A program made the position numbers and the translations under genes. This document shows positions 53,667-61,656 of a stretch of 64,000 bases of DNA, in pieces. The stretch comes from Bacillus multifaciens (GTDB taxonomy: Bacteria; Bacillota; Bacilli; Bacillales; Bacillaceae_G): the NCBI RefSeq assembly GCF_030756675.1, contig NZ_JAVBXD010000004.1:1-64000 (forward strand), in the 5' to 3' direction. The first letter of the stretch is position 1. Every line of letters starts with the position of its first letter. The notes under the pieces were generated by a model. It had not been told where the DNA came from, did no database searches, and saw only the letters and a list, made by a program, of their open reading frames with translations.

Positions 53667-54425
53667 TCAGCAAGAAATATAACTGTTAATTTTTTGCTGC
53701 ATTGTTGGAATGTCTTCACGCTTCACTGTGAAACGTAAAACTTTTTCATCCATATCTAAAGCTTCAGATAATAGTCCAGCAATCCCTCTTGCTTTTCGAT
53801 CTACTTCCATCACAATTTCTAAACTATCATACGAACGCGGGATAATCAAAAGTTCTAATTCATCGAGCTTTCCATAATATTGTCCGGATACAGGAACAAA
53901 TTCAAACTCTTGCGCGAATGGGACGTGATCGCGCAAACGGTATGGAAGTTCTTCACATTCCGCTTGACGAAGATGAAACCCAAGATTTTGGACTGCCTCT
54001 AATACACTTTTTAATAACAAGTTTGGTAGTATTTGAATGTAATCCCGGTCACTTGGGTCAATGCTGCGTTTAATATCTAGACCAGTCTGCACCCAAACGG
54101 TTTTCATTCCAAATGTTAACGGTACTTCAATCGGCATTGGGAATGAAAATGGAATTTCTCGTTTTTCATTTATCCCGATAGTAACAGGCGTTGTTAAACG
54201 AACTTTCTTTAAGTCATATGTTGAACTTATTTTCTTATCATCCACTTCACGAATATATGTCGTAGACAACGTTAAATAAATACTATCAATTTCTTGTGCT
54301 ACTGATCCGCCAGTAATATGTACAACCCCTGTAATTTCTTCACCGATAAGCCATTCTTCTTGTGTTAACACAGTGTCAACTTTTGCACTGCCAATACCAA
54401 CGCTTGCTAAAAACTTTTGGAACAT
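53667..54425 (-). CDS. spo0M: Sporulation-control protein Spo0M
   Basis: 252 residues, ATG 54425 (AAAGGATGGG inside the end of the kinase gene, which it overlaps by 19 bp). Arrestin-like N-terminal half: LTQEEWLIGEEITGVVHITG and REIPFSFPMPIEVPLTFG, with KTVWVQTGLDIKRSIDPSDRD as the family's best conserved block. Spo0M affects the Spo0A pathway and cell division in B. subtilis; the mechanism is unclear. Overlap with a kinase-like gene suggests a functional tie. Confidence 0.92.
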   Translation of the reverse strand: MFQKFLASVGIGSAKVDTVLTQEEWLIGEEITGVVHITGGSVAQEIDSIYLTLSTTYIREVDDKKISSTYDLKKVRLTTPVTIGINEKREIPFSFPMPIEVPLTFGMKTVWVQTGLDIKRSIDPSDRDYIQILPNLLLKSVLEAVQNLGFHLRQAECEELPYRLRDHVPFAQEFEFVPVSGQYYGKLDELELLIIPRSYDSLEIVMEVDRKARGIAGLLSEALDMDEKVLRFTVKREDIPTMQQKINSYISC

Positions 54426-55225
54426 GTATTTCCCATCCTTTCTATTATACAGCGCACATCTTCTATTAAATCTTGTACATTTTCATAATACGGTTCTTTC
54501 ATTTGTAACATCCGCATAATTACGTCACTACTATTTGCTGATAATGTTAATTCTTCGTGCCAGGGCCGTTCTTCTTTTGAAGATTCATAACTAGAATACA
54601 GCAAAAACAAAACGAAATGTCCAAGAGCATAAAAATCACTACGATAATGAATTTCGCGCATATATGCTTGTTCCCCTTTATAAGAATGAGCACGTTCATC
54701 ATTTTCACCAATAAAGCGAGCTAACCCAAAATCAATGATAAATATTTCATCATCATTCATTAAAATATTTGGAATTCTCAAATCGCGATGCACAATACCT
54801 TGACTATGAAAATAGGAAACAACATGAAGCACTTTATATAAAATAAGAAAAACTTCTTTCTCTGTATACATTTCTCCATACTCAAAAATAAAATCTTCAA
54901 ATGTCTTTCCGCGCATTTCCTCCATTACAAAAAAGGTTCCTTTTCTCCATGAAAAACTATGAAAGAAACAAGGAATTGCATGATGCTCTAACCGCTGTAA
55001 AATCGTTTGCTCATATGTAAACGATTTCCTACCTGATGTGTAGCGCTGTTTACTTTTTCGAAGTTGTTTTAATACTTTTTCCTCACCAGACAACAGGTCA
55101 GTAACAAGATACGTAAAACCATAACTTCCCATACCGAGAATACGTTGAATTTGATACCGCTGTGCAACGACAATATCGATGGACAGCGGTCGATCAAACC
55201 ATGCGAATACTTTTTGGAAATTCAT
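54407..55225 (-). CDS. Eukaryotic-type Ser/Thr kinase-like protein
   Basis: 272 residues. Kinase landmarks: RILGMGSYGFTYLV (Gly-rich loop, residues 29-42), KVLKQLRKS (VAIK-type lysine), HRDLRIPNIL (catalytic loop; usual K replaced by R) and IIDFGLARF (DFG). The substrate-side half is short and no membrane anchor or PASTA domain is present, so it resembles YrzF-like cytoplasmic kinases. It has no ribosome binding site: its ATG overlaps the stop of the preceding peptide (TGATG), and spo0M overlaps its end. All three are thus translationally coupled. Confidence 0.88.
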   Translation of the reverse strand: MNFQKVFAWFDRPLSIDIVVAQRYQIQRILGMGSYGFTYLVTDLLSGEEKVLKQLRKSKQRYTSGRKSFTYEQTILQRLEHHAIPCFFHSFSWRKGTFFVMEEMRGKTFEDFIFEYGEMYTEKEVFLILYKVLHVVSYFHSQGIVHRDLRIPNILMNDDEIFIIDFGLARFIGENDERAHSYKGEQAYMREIHYRSDFYALGHFVLFLLYSSYESSKEERPWHEELTLSANSSDVIMRMLQMKEPYYENVQDLIEDVRCIIERMGNTCSKSF

Positions 55226-55416
55226 CAGCTACTAGAGAAAAAGCTGCGACTTTTATGTTTTCTTTTATAATGATGATGCCCATACCCATGAGATGGATGA
55301 TGCTTATGATAATCGCTGCTAGAATACGAACGATGTCGATGACGATAATCACTACTGGAGTAAGAGCGGTGCTTATGCTTATTGCCTAGAATAGAATCAA
55401 TAATTTTTTTGAACAT
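55225..55416 (-). CDS. His/Ser/Tyr-rich repeat peptide, candidate kinase substrate
   Basis: 63 residues from ATG 55416 (GAGGTGA upstream). A short amphipathic start (MFKKIIDSILGNK) is followed by a basic stretch containing two near-identical units, HRSYSSSDYRHR and HRSYSSSDYHKHH, then GYGHHHYKRKHKSRSFFSSS. Composition recalls spore-coat CotG-type proteins. Its stop overlaps the kinase start (TGATG). The Ser/Tyr clusters in front of a kinase gene suggest phosphorylation, which is only an inference. Confidence 0.7.
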   Translation of the reverse strand: MFKKIIDSILGNKHKHRSYSSSDYRHRHRSYSSSDYHKHHPSHGYGHHHYKRKHKSRSFFSSS

Positions 55417-55503
55417 CACTTCACCTCTTCAGAAAATTTTCACTTTTATTATACCAAATACAACGCGATATAGTGATATTAGTTTTATTATTTATACGAT
55501 GCA

Positions 55504-55529
55504 AAAAACGACGAGTCTATCCCGTCGTT
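55504..55529 (-). terminator. Terminator of the YozD-like gene
   Basis: AACGACG / CGTCGTT stem with T-run on the minus strand, overlapping the stop codon at 55528. Confidence 0.75.
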
Positions 55530-55713
55530 ACTTTCCTTCATCATCTTCGTCAAAAACTTCATCAATCATACATTTTTCTAACAAATAATCGAATGCAATG
55601 TCTGCAAGATCTTCAATTTCTTCGCGCTTTGGTACGTAGCCTCTTACAATTAATTGCTCATAAAAAAATTCTGCAATTTCTTCCGTATCAATCACGACTT
55701 CTATTTCCTTCAT
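55528..55713 (-). CDS. yozD: YozD-family small acidic protein
   Basis: 61 residues from ATG 55713 (AAAGGGGTG 6 bp upstream). Acidic helical protein: KEIEVVIDTEEIAEFFYEQL, then REEIEDLADIAFDYLLEKCM and an acidic tail DEVFDEDDEGK. It matches the B. subtilis YozD wording and the local gene order (YozD, YodN, YozE, YokU, KamA). The function is unknown. Confidence 0.8.
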   Translation of the reverse strand: MKEIEVVIDTEEIAEFFYEQLIVRGYVPKREEIEDLADIAFDYLLEKCMIDEVFDEDDEGK

Positions 55714-55867
55714 GAGCATCACCCCTTTAATTCTGTTTTATGAAGAAAAATAGAAATTATGTATAACAATAGAAAAACATTTTTCTTTTTTTGCTAGATA
55801 TATAGGTTATATAAAAAAATAGTTTTGCATAGGATGTAGTACAAGCTATATAAAGGAGGAAAACACA

Positions 55868-56023
55868 ATGGAATGTAAACAAGAAATCATACATACAGAA
55901 GAAGGTTTCGTACATGAAGATGTGTGGGTAGACAAGCTAGTTTCTATATTTATCATCTTTTTAACAATTGTAGGCATACCATATACAACTTATATTCTCT
56001 TTCAATTCCTTCTCTCTTTTTAA
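55868..56023 (+). CDS. Small single-pass membrane protein, 51 residues
   Basis: ATG 55868 after a perfect AAAGGAGG with an 8-bp gap; stop at 56021. An acidic N-terminal half (CKQEIIHTEEGFVHEDVWVD) is followed by one membrane span (LVSIFIIFLTIVGIPYTTYI) and an FQFLLSF end. It is divergent to YozD and convergent with the YodN-like gene. Not recognised, but the strong ribosome binding site makes it credible. Confidence 0.65.
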   Translation: MECKQEIIHTEEGFVHEDVWVDKLVSIFIIFLTIVGIPYTTYILFQFLLSF

Positions 56024-56024
56024 G

Positions 56025-56687
56025 TTATTTTTTTTCGGATAATTTGATTAAATAATTACGTACAACTTCCATTACAATTTTATATTCTTCATCTTGAAAT
56101 GTTTCATATAATGTTCTGTAATCATTAAAAATATCTAATAAACCATCAATAATCTCTTTTCGATTCGTTTTTATACTTACTTTTTTCGAATTATTAATAG
56201 ACTTTAATTTACCTAAATCAAGCTTATTCATCCCTGCCTTATCTTGTTTCATTTTCTTTAAAATGACATTGGCTGTTTGTGCATTCGCAATCAGTGCCAA
56301 ATCGGACTCATCCGCTTCGAGCCATTCACCATCTGTAATACGAGATAATTCATATATTGTATCTTCCCAAGCATCATTTTTATAACGCCATACTTCCGTC
56401 CGGTAGCCAACAACACGAAATACATCTTTTTCATAGCCTGTAACCTGAACGAGGTCACCAAACGTAAATTTATAATGAAGTTCAATCCACTCTGATTCGC
56501 CATCTTTCATTTCTTGTTCTGTCACAAGCTGCAAAGTATGTTCTACATAAAATCCATCGTGATTGTTTACTTCATACACATAAACACCATCGAGCATTTT
56601 GATGTTCGTGATTTTTCCGACCGTACCATATAACGTAATCACGACTATATCTCCTATATTGTATTTGGGCTGCTTTTTTCTCGTCAT
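56025..56687 (-). CDS. YodN-like hypothetical protein
   Basis: 220 residues from ATG 56687 (AAAGGAGA 8 bp upstream; frame open to 56768). Two small beta-barrel-like units, each with a GD-V pattern: IGDIVVITLYGTVGKITNIK (residues 12-31) and FGDLVQVTGYEKDVFRVVGY (about 75-94), suggest SH3/KOW-like folds. The C-terminal third is helical and basic. Position between YozD and YozE matches B. subtilis yodN. The function is unknown. Confidence 0.7.
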   Translation of the reverse strand: MTRKKQPKYNIGDIVVITLYGTVGKITNIKMLDGVYVYEVNNHDGFYVEHTLQLVTEQEMKDGESEWIELHYKFTFGDLVQVTGYEKDVFRVVGYRTEVWRYKNDAWEDTIYELSRITDGEWLEADESDLALIANAQTANVILKKMKQDKAGMNKLDLGKLKSINNSKKVSIKTNRKEIIDGLLDIFNDYRTLYETFQDEEYKIVMEVVRNYLIKLSEKK

Positions 56688-56800
56688 GTCTCTCTCTCCT
56701 TTTGAAGTCGTGATTTTAAGTATGTGACGATAACAGTATATGCGACCCAATACGAAAACGCTTATCACATGAGGTTGTATACTTGAATATTTTTCATAAA

Positions 56801-56826
56801 AAATACACTCCTCTATTGGAGTGTAT
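56801..56826. terminator. Terminator of the yozE gene
   Basis: ATACACTCC / GGAGTGTAT with a 6-nt loop; T-run on the minus strand. Confidence 0.8.
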
Positions 56827-56872
56827 AAACATTGTTCCTAATTTAATTTTATATACATAGGCAACATTCATC

Positions 56873-57088
56873 CTAACGCTCTTGTATGTATAATTCCCAA
56901 GCCTGATCAAAAATGCTCATACTATCTAATGAACCATTTAACTCTAAATATGAACTAATCTCATCATAATCCTCCGATTGCTTTGGAAAACTATGATCTT
57001 CATACATAATTTCCGCCAAATCGCATAGTTTATTTTTTGCTAAAGAAGCACGGTGCTTCATCATATAATGATAAAATGACTTTTTCAA
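56873..57088 (-). CDS. yozE: YozE-family SAM-like protein
   Basis: 71 residues, ATG 57088. SFYHYMMKHRASLAKNKLCD followed by MYEDHSFPKQSEDYDEISSY and MSIFDQAWELYIQER is the YozE_SAM-like pattern (a small helical bundle). Function unknown; widely conserved in Firmicutes. Part of the kamA-side cluster as in B. subtilis. Confidence 0.88.
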   Translation of the reverse strand: MKKSFYHYMMKHRASLAKNKLCDLAEIMYEDHSFPKQSEDYDEISSYLELNGSLDSMSIFDQAWELYIQER

Positions 57089-57142
57089 CGATATTCCCTA
57101 CCTTTCTAACTTGGCTACATTATACAAGGCAAACAAGAAAAA

Positions 57143-57165
57143 AACCAGCATAAAAAATGCTGGTT
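57143..57165 (-). terminator. Terminator of the kamA-yokU transcript
   Basis: AACCAGCAT / ATGCTGGTT, 5-nt loop, followed on the minus strand by a run of T. Confidence 0.85.
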
Positions 57166-57436
57166 AAAAATCAAAATAATTTCGCTTTAATAAACGCGGA
57201 CGCTCCATGAGCTCTGTATATGTGACTTGTTTTGGCAAATCTTTCGTATAAATCAAAAAGAGCTGGTCTTCAATTTCTTTCACAGTAGTATCTGATTGAT
57301 AATACATTCCGCAATTTGGACATGCGATACAAGGTGTTTCTTCAATTGTAACTGTTTGTGTTCCATCTGGTAATTCCCAGTATACAGTATTTACACTTTC
57401 AATTGCTTCTTCACCTTCACACCACATACATCTCAT
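57164..57436 (-). CDS. yokU: YokU-family zinc-finger protein
   Basis: 90 residues; ATG overlaps the kamA stop (ATGA), so it is translationally coupled. Two CxxC pairs (RCMWCEGEE at the start and CIACPNCGMYY near residue 38) form a zinc ribbon like the YgiT/MqsA type. Conserved next to kamA in Bacillus, suggesting a role tied to the aminomutase, but no function is known. Confidence 0.85.
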   Translation of the reverse strand: MRCMWCEGEEAIESVNTVYWELPDGTQTVTIEETPCIACPNCGMYYQSDTTVKEIEDQLFLIYTKDLPKQVTYTELMERPRLLKRNYFDF

Positions 57437-58851
57437 ACTGCATCTCCTTCAGTTTTTGTGCTTTCGTCTAATTTTGCCATTTGTGCTTGATATTTTTTAT
57501 CTTTCAACTGATCACGTTTGTCACGTTTATCTTTTAATGAAGCGTGCGTTGTATTTGTTTCATAATCTTTACGGCGGTTCATACGCTGTAAGCCTTCTGG
57601 GACAAGGTTAAATTTCTTATCACTCATAAGTGCTGCTACACCAACATCAGAGCGCTTTTCTTCGTAAGTAGGATAAATTTCTTTGAAATATCCTTCTGCT
57701 CTGCCTGCTACATAATTTTCTGGCTCTGGATACGTTGTAATCACACCTTCAAAGTTACGAAGAACAACTTTATCAGCGCTTTGTGAAATAATGTAGTTTG
57801 GCTGAACGGCAATTTTCCCGCCGCCGCCCGGTGCATCTACAACAAATGTTGGAACTGCATAACCAGATGTATGTCCGCGTAATCCTTCAATAATTTCAAG
57901 ACCTTTTGATACTGGCGCACGGAAATGGCCAATTCCTTCTGATAAGTCACATTGATAAATATAGTAAGGACGCACACGAATTTTTACTAAATCGTGCATC
58001 AATTTTTTCATAATCGGTACGCTATCATTAATACCTGCTAAAATAACAGCTTGGTTTCCAAGCGGTACACCTGCATTTGCAAGCATTTCACATGCAAGTT
58101 TAGATTCTTCAGTAATCTCAATAGACGTATTAAAATGTGTATTTAACCAAACTGGATGATATTTCTTAATAATATTGCAAAGGTTTTCCGTAATACGCTG
58201 CGGAAATACAACAGGAGCTCTTGTTCCAATACGGATAATTTCCACATGTGGAATTGCACGTAAGTTCTTTAAAATATACTCTAAAATGTTATCGTTAATT
58301 AAAAGTCCGTCACCGCCAGAGATTAATACGTCACGAACTTGCGGCGTTTCGCGAATATAAGCAATCGCTTCGTCTAATTGCTTCTTCGGAACACCCATTC
58401 CAATTTGTCCACTAAAACGACGACGTGTACAGTAGCGGCAATACATAGAACATTGATTTGTTACTAGGAAAAGAACACGGTCTGGATAACGGTGTGTTAA
58501 CCCTGGAACGGGTGAATCTTCATCTTCATGAAGCGGGTCTTCTAAATCATACTTCGTTTTATATAATTCCTCTGAAATCGGTACAGATTGCATGCGAATT
58601 GGGCAACGTGGATCATCTGGATTCATTAGGGATGCATAATATGGTGTAATGTTTAATGGGATTGTTTTTGTTGAAATTTTAACACCTTCTTCTTCTTCTG
58701 GTGTTAAATTAATGACTTTCTTTAAATCATCTAATGTTTTAATTGTATTTGTTAATTGCCAAATCCAATCGTTCCATTGCTCCTCTGTAACATCTTTCCA
58801 TAGTTCAATCTCTTTCCAATGACGTTCTGGTTTATATACGTCGTGTAACAT
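57433..58851 (-). CDS. kamA: Lysine 2,3-aminomutase
   Basis: 472 residues from ATG 58851 (GGGGG 7 bp upstream; the ATG at 58857 is too close). Radical-SAM, PLP-dependent enzyme converting L-lysine to L-beta-lysine. The iron-sulphur motif CSMYCRYCTRRR (C-x3-C-x2-C) is near residue 138, ISGGDGLL and NAGVPLGNQAVILAGIND follow, and the PLP-lysine region is VDAPGGGGKIAVQPNY. The C-terminal 60 residues are basic and low complexity (RDKRDQLKDKKYQ). Preceded by a consensus sigma-54 promoter. Confidence 0.95.
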   Translation of the reverse strand: MLHDVYKPERHWKEIELWKDVTEEQWNDWIWQLTNTIKTLDDLKKVINLTPEEEEGVKISTKTIPLNITPYYASLMNPDDPRCPIRMQSVPISEELYKTKYDLEDPLHEDEDSPVPGLTHRYPDRVLFLVTNQCSMYCRYCTRRRFSGQIGMGVPKKQLDEAIAYIRETPQVRDVLISGGDGLLINDNILEYILKNLRAIPHVEIIRIGTRAPVVFPQRITENLCNIIKKYHPVWLNTHFNTSIEITEESKLACEMLANAGVPLGNQAVILAGINDSVPIMKKLMHDLVKIRVRPYYIYQCDLSEGIGHFRAPVSKGLEIIEGLRGHTSGYAVPTFVVDAPGGGGKIAVQPNYIISQSADKVVLRNFEGVITTYPEPENYVAGRAEGYFKEIYPTYEEKRSDVGVAALMSDKKFNLVPEGLQRMNRRKDYETNTTHASLKDKRDKRDQLKDKKYQAQMAKLDESTKTEGDAV

Positions 58852-58889
58852 TGCCATTCCCCCTTTTTCAAACGCTCACTAATTATTAA

Positions 58890-58906
58890 AGCAATAATCA
58901 TGCCAA
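58890..58906 (-). promoter_or_regulatory. Sigma-54 promoter of kamA
   Basis: Minus strand TTGGCATGATTATTGCT: one mismatch to TTGGCAC-N5-TTGCT and exact 10-bp GG-GC spacing, 39 bp before the kamA start. The gene upstream encodes a sigma-54 activator. Confidence 0.85.
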
Positions 58907-59053
58907 CTTTAACAGTTACATCTAAATTTTGATCCTCTTCTATTCGTACCACCTTGGCTATTACAAGCTTCTTTACTATAAAAATATCGTTTTATACGAA
59001 AATAAAATAAAAACACCTCTCAAAAAAAACAGAATTTTCTTTACTTTTATATA

Positions 59054-59084
59054 TGTAAGCGCTCATTTATTGGTGCAAATGCAC
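59054..59084. promoter_or_regulatory. Candidate cre and activator sites upstream of kamA
   Basis: TGTAAGCGCTCATT (59054-59067) resembles a CcpA cre box with two mismatches. GTGCAAATGCAC (59073-59084) is a perfect dyad about 170 bp upstream of the sigma-54 promoter, a usual distance for an activator site. Confidence 0.4.
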
Positions 59085-59112
59085 AAAATATGCCAATTAT
59101 TCGGCATATTTT
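59085..59112 (-). terminator. Terminator of the sigma-54 activator gene
   Basis: AAAATATGCC / GGCATATTTT with an 8-nt loop, overlapping the stop codon at 59097. Confidence 0.75.
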
Positions 59113-60476
59113 GTATATTTATTTAATTTATACTGCAAAGTTTGTCTTGGAATACATAACAACTTTGCAGCTTGCAAAACATTTCCTTTCGCTTCTAACA
59201 TTGCCTGTTCAATCAACTCTTTTTCCGTTTTATACAGCGCCTCCCGAAGCGGTAATATCGACCTTTTCTGCAGATGCGGCGTTTGTCGAAACGAACGTGG
59301 TAAACAAGATAGCGTTAGCATTTTCCCTTCTGCTACAATGACCGCGTGTTCAATCATATGCTTTAATTCACGTACATTACCTGGCCAATTGTATTGAAGC
59401 AATTGCTGCTTTGCATCTTCGTCTATACCAATCACATTCTTTTTATATTCCTTGTTATAAGCCTTCAAAAAGTGCGGAGCTAACAATACAATATCTTCCT
59501 TTCGCTCACGAAGCGGCGGAATAAATAAAGAAAACACATTTAATCGATAATATAAATCAGTACGAATTTTATTTTCACGAAGGCACTCATCTGGAGGCTG
59601 ATTCATCGCGGTAATCACACGCACATCAACTTTTCTCGTTTTATTATCACCGATGCGGCGAATAACACCATCTTCTAGTACGCGAAGCATTTTTGCTTGT
59701 AAATCTAACGGCATCGAATTCAGTTCATCTAAAAATAATGTACCACCGTCTGCAAGCTCAAATAAACCCGCGCGCTCTATTGCACCTGTATAGCTTCCTT
59801 TAGTCGTTCCAAACAGTAAACTTTCAAGTAATGATTCTGGCAAAGCAGCACAATTTTGAGCGATAAACGCGTTTTTTCTTCTTTTCGATGCCTCATGTAT
59901 CGCTTGTACAAATAACTCTTTTCCCGTACCTGTTTCCCCGTAAATCAGTACGTTTGCATTCGTGGTTGCAACCTTTAGCGCCAATTGTTTCGTCTGTAAA
60001 AAACGCAAATCATTCGTTATAATCGTATCGAATGCTATATGTCTGTATGGTACTTTTTTCGGTGACGACCGCTTCATTTTCGACTGCAAGTCAGCAATTT
60101 TTTCCGTCAACTGCTGAATAGTAGAATAATCTTTCGCAATTTCAACAGCACCAGCAATGCGTCCTTCTATAAAAATCGGAAGCGTTGTATTCACCGTATA
60201 TACATCTTCTCCCCTTTGATTTTGATATCGCTGCACTTGGTGTAGAATTGGCTTTTTCATTTGCAATACCTTTAACAATGTACTCGTTTCTGGCGTTAAC
60301 GAAGGAAATGCTTCTAATAAATATTTACCAAGTACATCTTCTACATTCGATCCATCATGTTTTGCTGCTACTGAATTATAAAAAATCGTAACCCCATTTT
60401 CATCTACTGCATGAATGGCTTCATCAATGCTACTTAAAATCGCTTCAATCACTTCTTGTGTTGAAATCGCCAGCAA
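59097..60476 (-). CDS. Sigma-54-dependent activator, probable kamA regulator
   Basis: 459 residues from TTG 60476 (AAGGAGGGG 6 bp upstream). PAS domain at residues 8-115 ([20 protein letters not shown]), AAA+ at 145-385 with [20 protein letters not shown] (Walker A), the sigma-54 loop reading [11 protein letters not shown] (GSYTGA instead of GAFTGA), [14 protein letters not shown], and a Fis-type helix-turn-helix ([20 protein letters not shown]). RocR-like layout. It is directly upstream of kamA, which has a sigma-54 promoter, and its own gene has one too. Confidence 0.92.
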   Translation of the reverse strand: MLAISTQEVIEAILSSIDEAIHAVDENGVTIFYNSVAAKHDGSNVEDVLGKYLLEAFPSLTPETSTLLKVLQMKKPILHQVQRYQNQRGEDVYTVNTTLPIFIEGRIAGAVEIAKDYSTIQQLTEKIADLQSKMKRSSPKKVPYRHIAFDTIITNDLRFLQTKQLALKVATTNANVLIYGETGTGKELFVQAIHEASKRRKNAFIAQNCAALPESLLESLLFGTTKGSYTGAIERAGLFELADGGTLFLDELNSMPLDLQAKMLRVLEDGVIRRIGDNKTRKVDVRVITAMNQPPDECLRENKIRTDLYYRLNVFSLFIPPLRERKEDIVLLAPHFLKAYNKEYKKNVIGIDEDAKQQLLQYNWPGNVRELKHMIEHAVIVAEGKMLTLSCLPRSFRQTPHLQKRSILPLREALYKTEKELIEQAMLEAKGNVLQAAKLLCIPRQTLQYKLNKYTKYAE

Positions 60477-60503
60477 CGCATTCCCCTCCTTCGCTCAAAA
60501 ATC

Positions 60504-60520
60504 AGCAATTATGGTGCCAA
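60504..60520 (-). promoter_or_regulatory. Sigma-54 promoter of the activator gene
   Basis: Minus strand TTGGCACCATAATTGCT, a full match to TTGGCAC-N5-TTGCT with 10-bp spacing, 28 bp before the TTG start. A dyad GGTGC-N10-GCACC (60513-60532) overlaps the -24 element. Confidence 0.85.
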
Positions 60521-60620
60521 ATTTTGAGCACCTACGACTAAAACGAAACTCCCATCAGCGAAGATTTTTTCTTCTACGCTTATGGAAGTTAAACGAATTG
60601 ATACTTAATGAATCATTATC

Positions 60621-60811
60621 TACTATATAAATACGAATTAAAAAACCGACATAAAACCATCTTTTTATAGGTGGGCGAGAGCATCTGTCCATGCATAGAA
60701 GCGGTCAGTTCCTTTTCCTGCCACATGAGAAGTGAAAACAAAGGGAGAAAGCGAGTGGAAGCTCCTTTTTTTCTGCATAGCAGCAATCTATATGCCGGAA
60801 AATCAAAATGA
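60621..60811 (-). repeat. bcr1-like intergenic repeat, copy E (inverted)
   Basis: Full-length copy in reverse orientation, nearly identical to copies A and D; ends 2 bp past the ablB stop codon, so it lies between ablB and the activator gene. Confidence 0.85.
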
Positions 60812-60813
60812 AT

Positions 60814-61656
60814 TCATATAGATAAATCCTTCACCCAAACATTCATATCTTCTAACTTATCAAAAATATAACAGTTATTCGCAAGTCTTCCTGTGTACGT
60901 ATACCCAAGCTGATAAAACGCTGCGTTCATACCAAATGATAGTGACCGTGCAATTGTATACGAACAAAAAACACCTCTCTCTTGCAGTTCTTCTTCTAAC
61001 TTCATAAGTAAACTTTTCATAAAACCATGCTTACGATACTCTGGTAATGTAGCACAATTTGTTAATTCTGCATTTCCTTCTTTTACGTTTATTTCTGCTG
61101 AAGCAGTGCTTATAATCTTTCCTTCCGTTTCATACACGTAATAAATTGTATCTTCTTTCATCGTTTTCACAATGTAATCGAATTCATTTAAAGGTGTAGG
61201 ATAAATCTCAAATACTTTTCCGAATACGTCTGCAAGCTGCTTTGCATCTTCTTCTGTTGCTTTTCGCAACACAAACTGTGCTGGTATCTCCTTTTCCACT
61301 ACTTGCTTAGCAATTACACCACTCACAATCTCATCTTCCTTCACCCACTGCACACTATTCCGGCGCTCATCATCCCGATATTTCACCATAAAATACGCAT
61401 CATGACCTTGAAAGTACTGTGGAATACTCGCTTCTAGCATATAACCAAGAGAAAGCCACGCCGAAACATGCTCTCTCTTTCCTTTTATAATTAATTTCGT
61501 GAAAGAATGAGAATTTGCGAGTTCTTCAACTCTATGCATTACTTGTTCGGCATTTCCCTTATAATGGTCAACTCGAATACGTTTATTAAAATAATCTAAT
61601 GTACCTTCTACCGTATAGTACTTCGTCTGTTCTGCAAATTCTTCGTAATATCTCAT
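60814..61656 (-). CDS. ablB: Beta-lysine N6-acetyltransferase (YodP/AblB)
   Basis: 280 residues from ATG 61656, which overlaps the yodQ stop (ATGA) and has GAGGTGG upstream. Two GNAT-like halves: residues 1-110 (a degenerate N-terminal unit, YYTVEGTLDYFNKRIRVDHY) and the active C-terminal GNAT (EFDYIVKTMKEDTIYYVYET, ELTNCATLPEYRKHGFMKSL, MNAAFYQLGYTYTGRL). AblB acetylates beta-lysine made by KamA to N-epsilon-acetyl-beta-lysine. The link to kamA 2 kb downstream supports this. Confidence 0.9.
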   Translation of the reverse strand: MRYYEEFAEQTKYYTVEGTLDYFNKRIRVDHYKGNAEQVMHRVEELANSHSFTKLIIKGKREHVSAWLSLGYMLEASIPQYFQGHDAYFMVKYRDDERRNSVQWVKEDEIVSGVIAKQVVEKEIPAQFVLRKATEEDAKQLADVFGKVFEIYPTPLNEFDYIVKTMKEDTIYYVYETEGKIISTASAEINVKEGNAELTNCATLPEYRKHGFMKSLLMKLEEELQERGVFCSYTIARSLSFGMNAAFYQLGYTYTGRLANNCYIFDKLEDMNVWVKDLSI

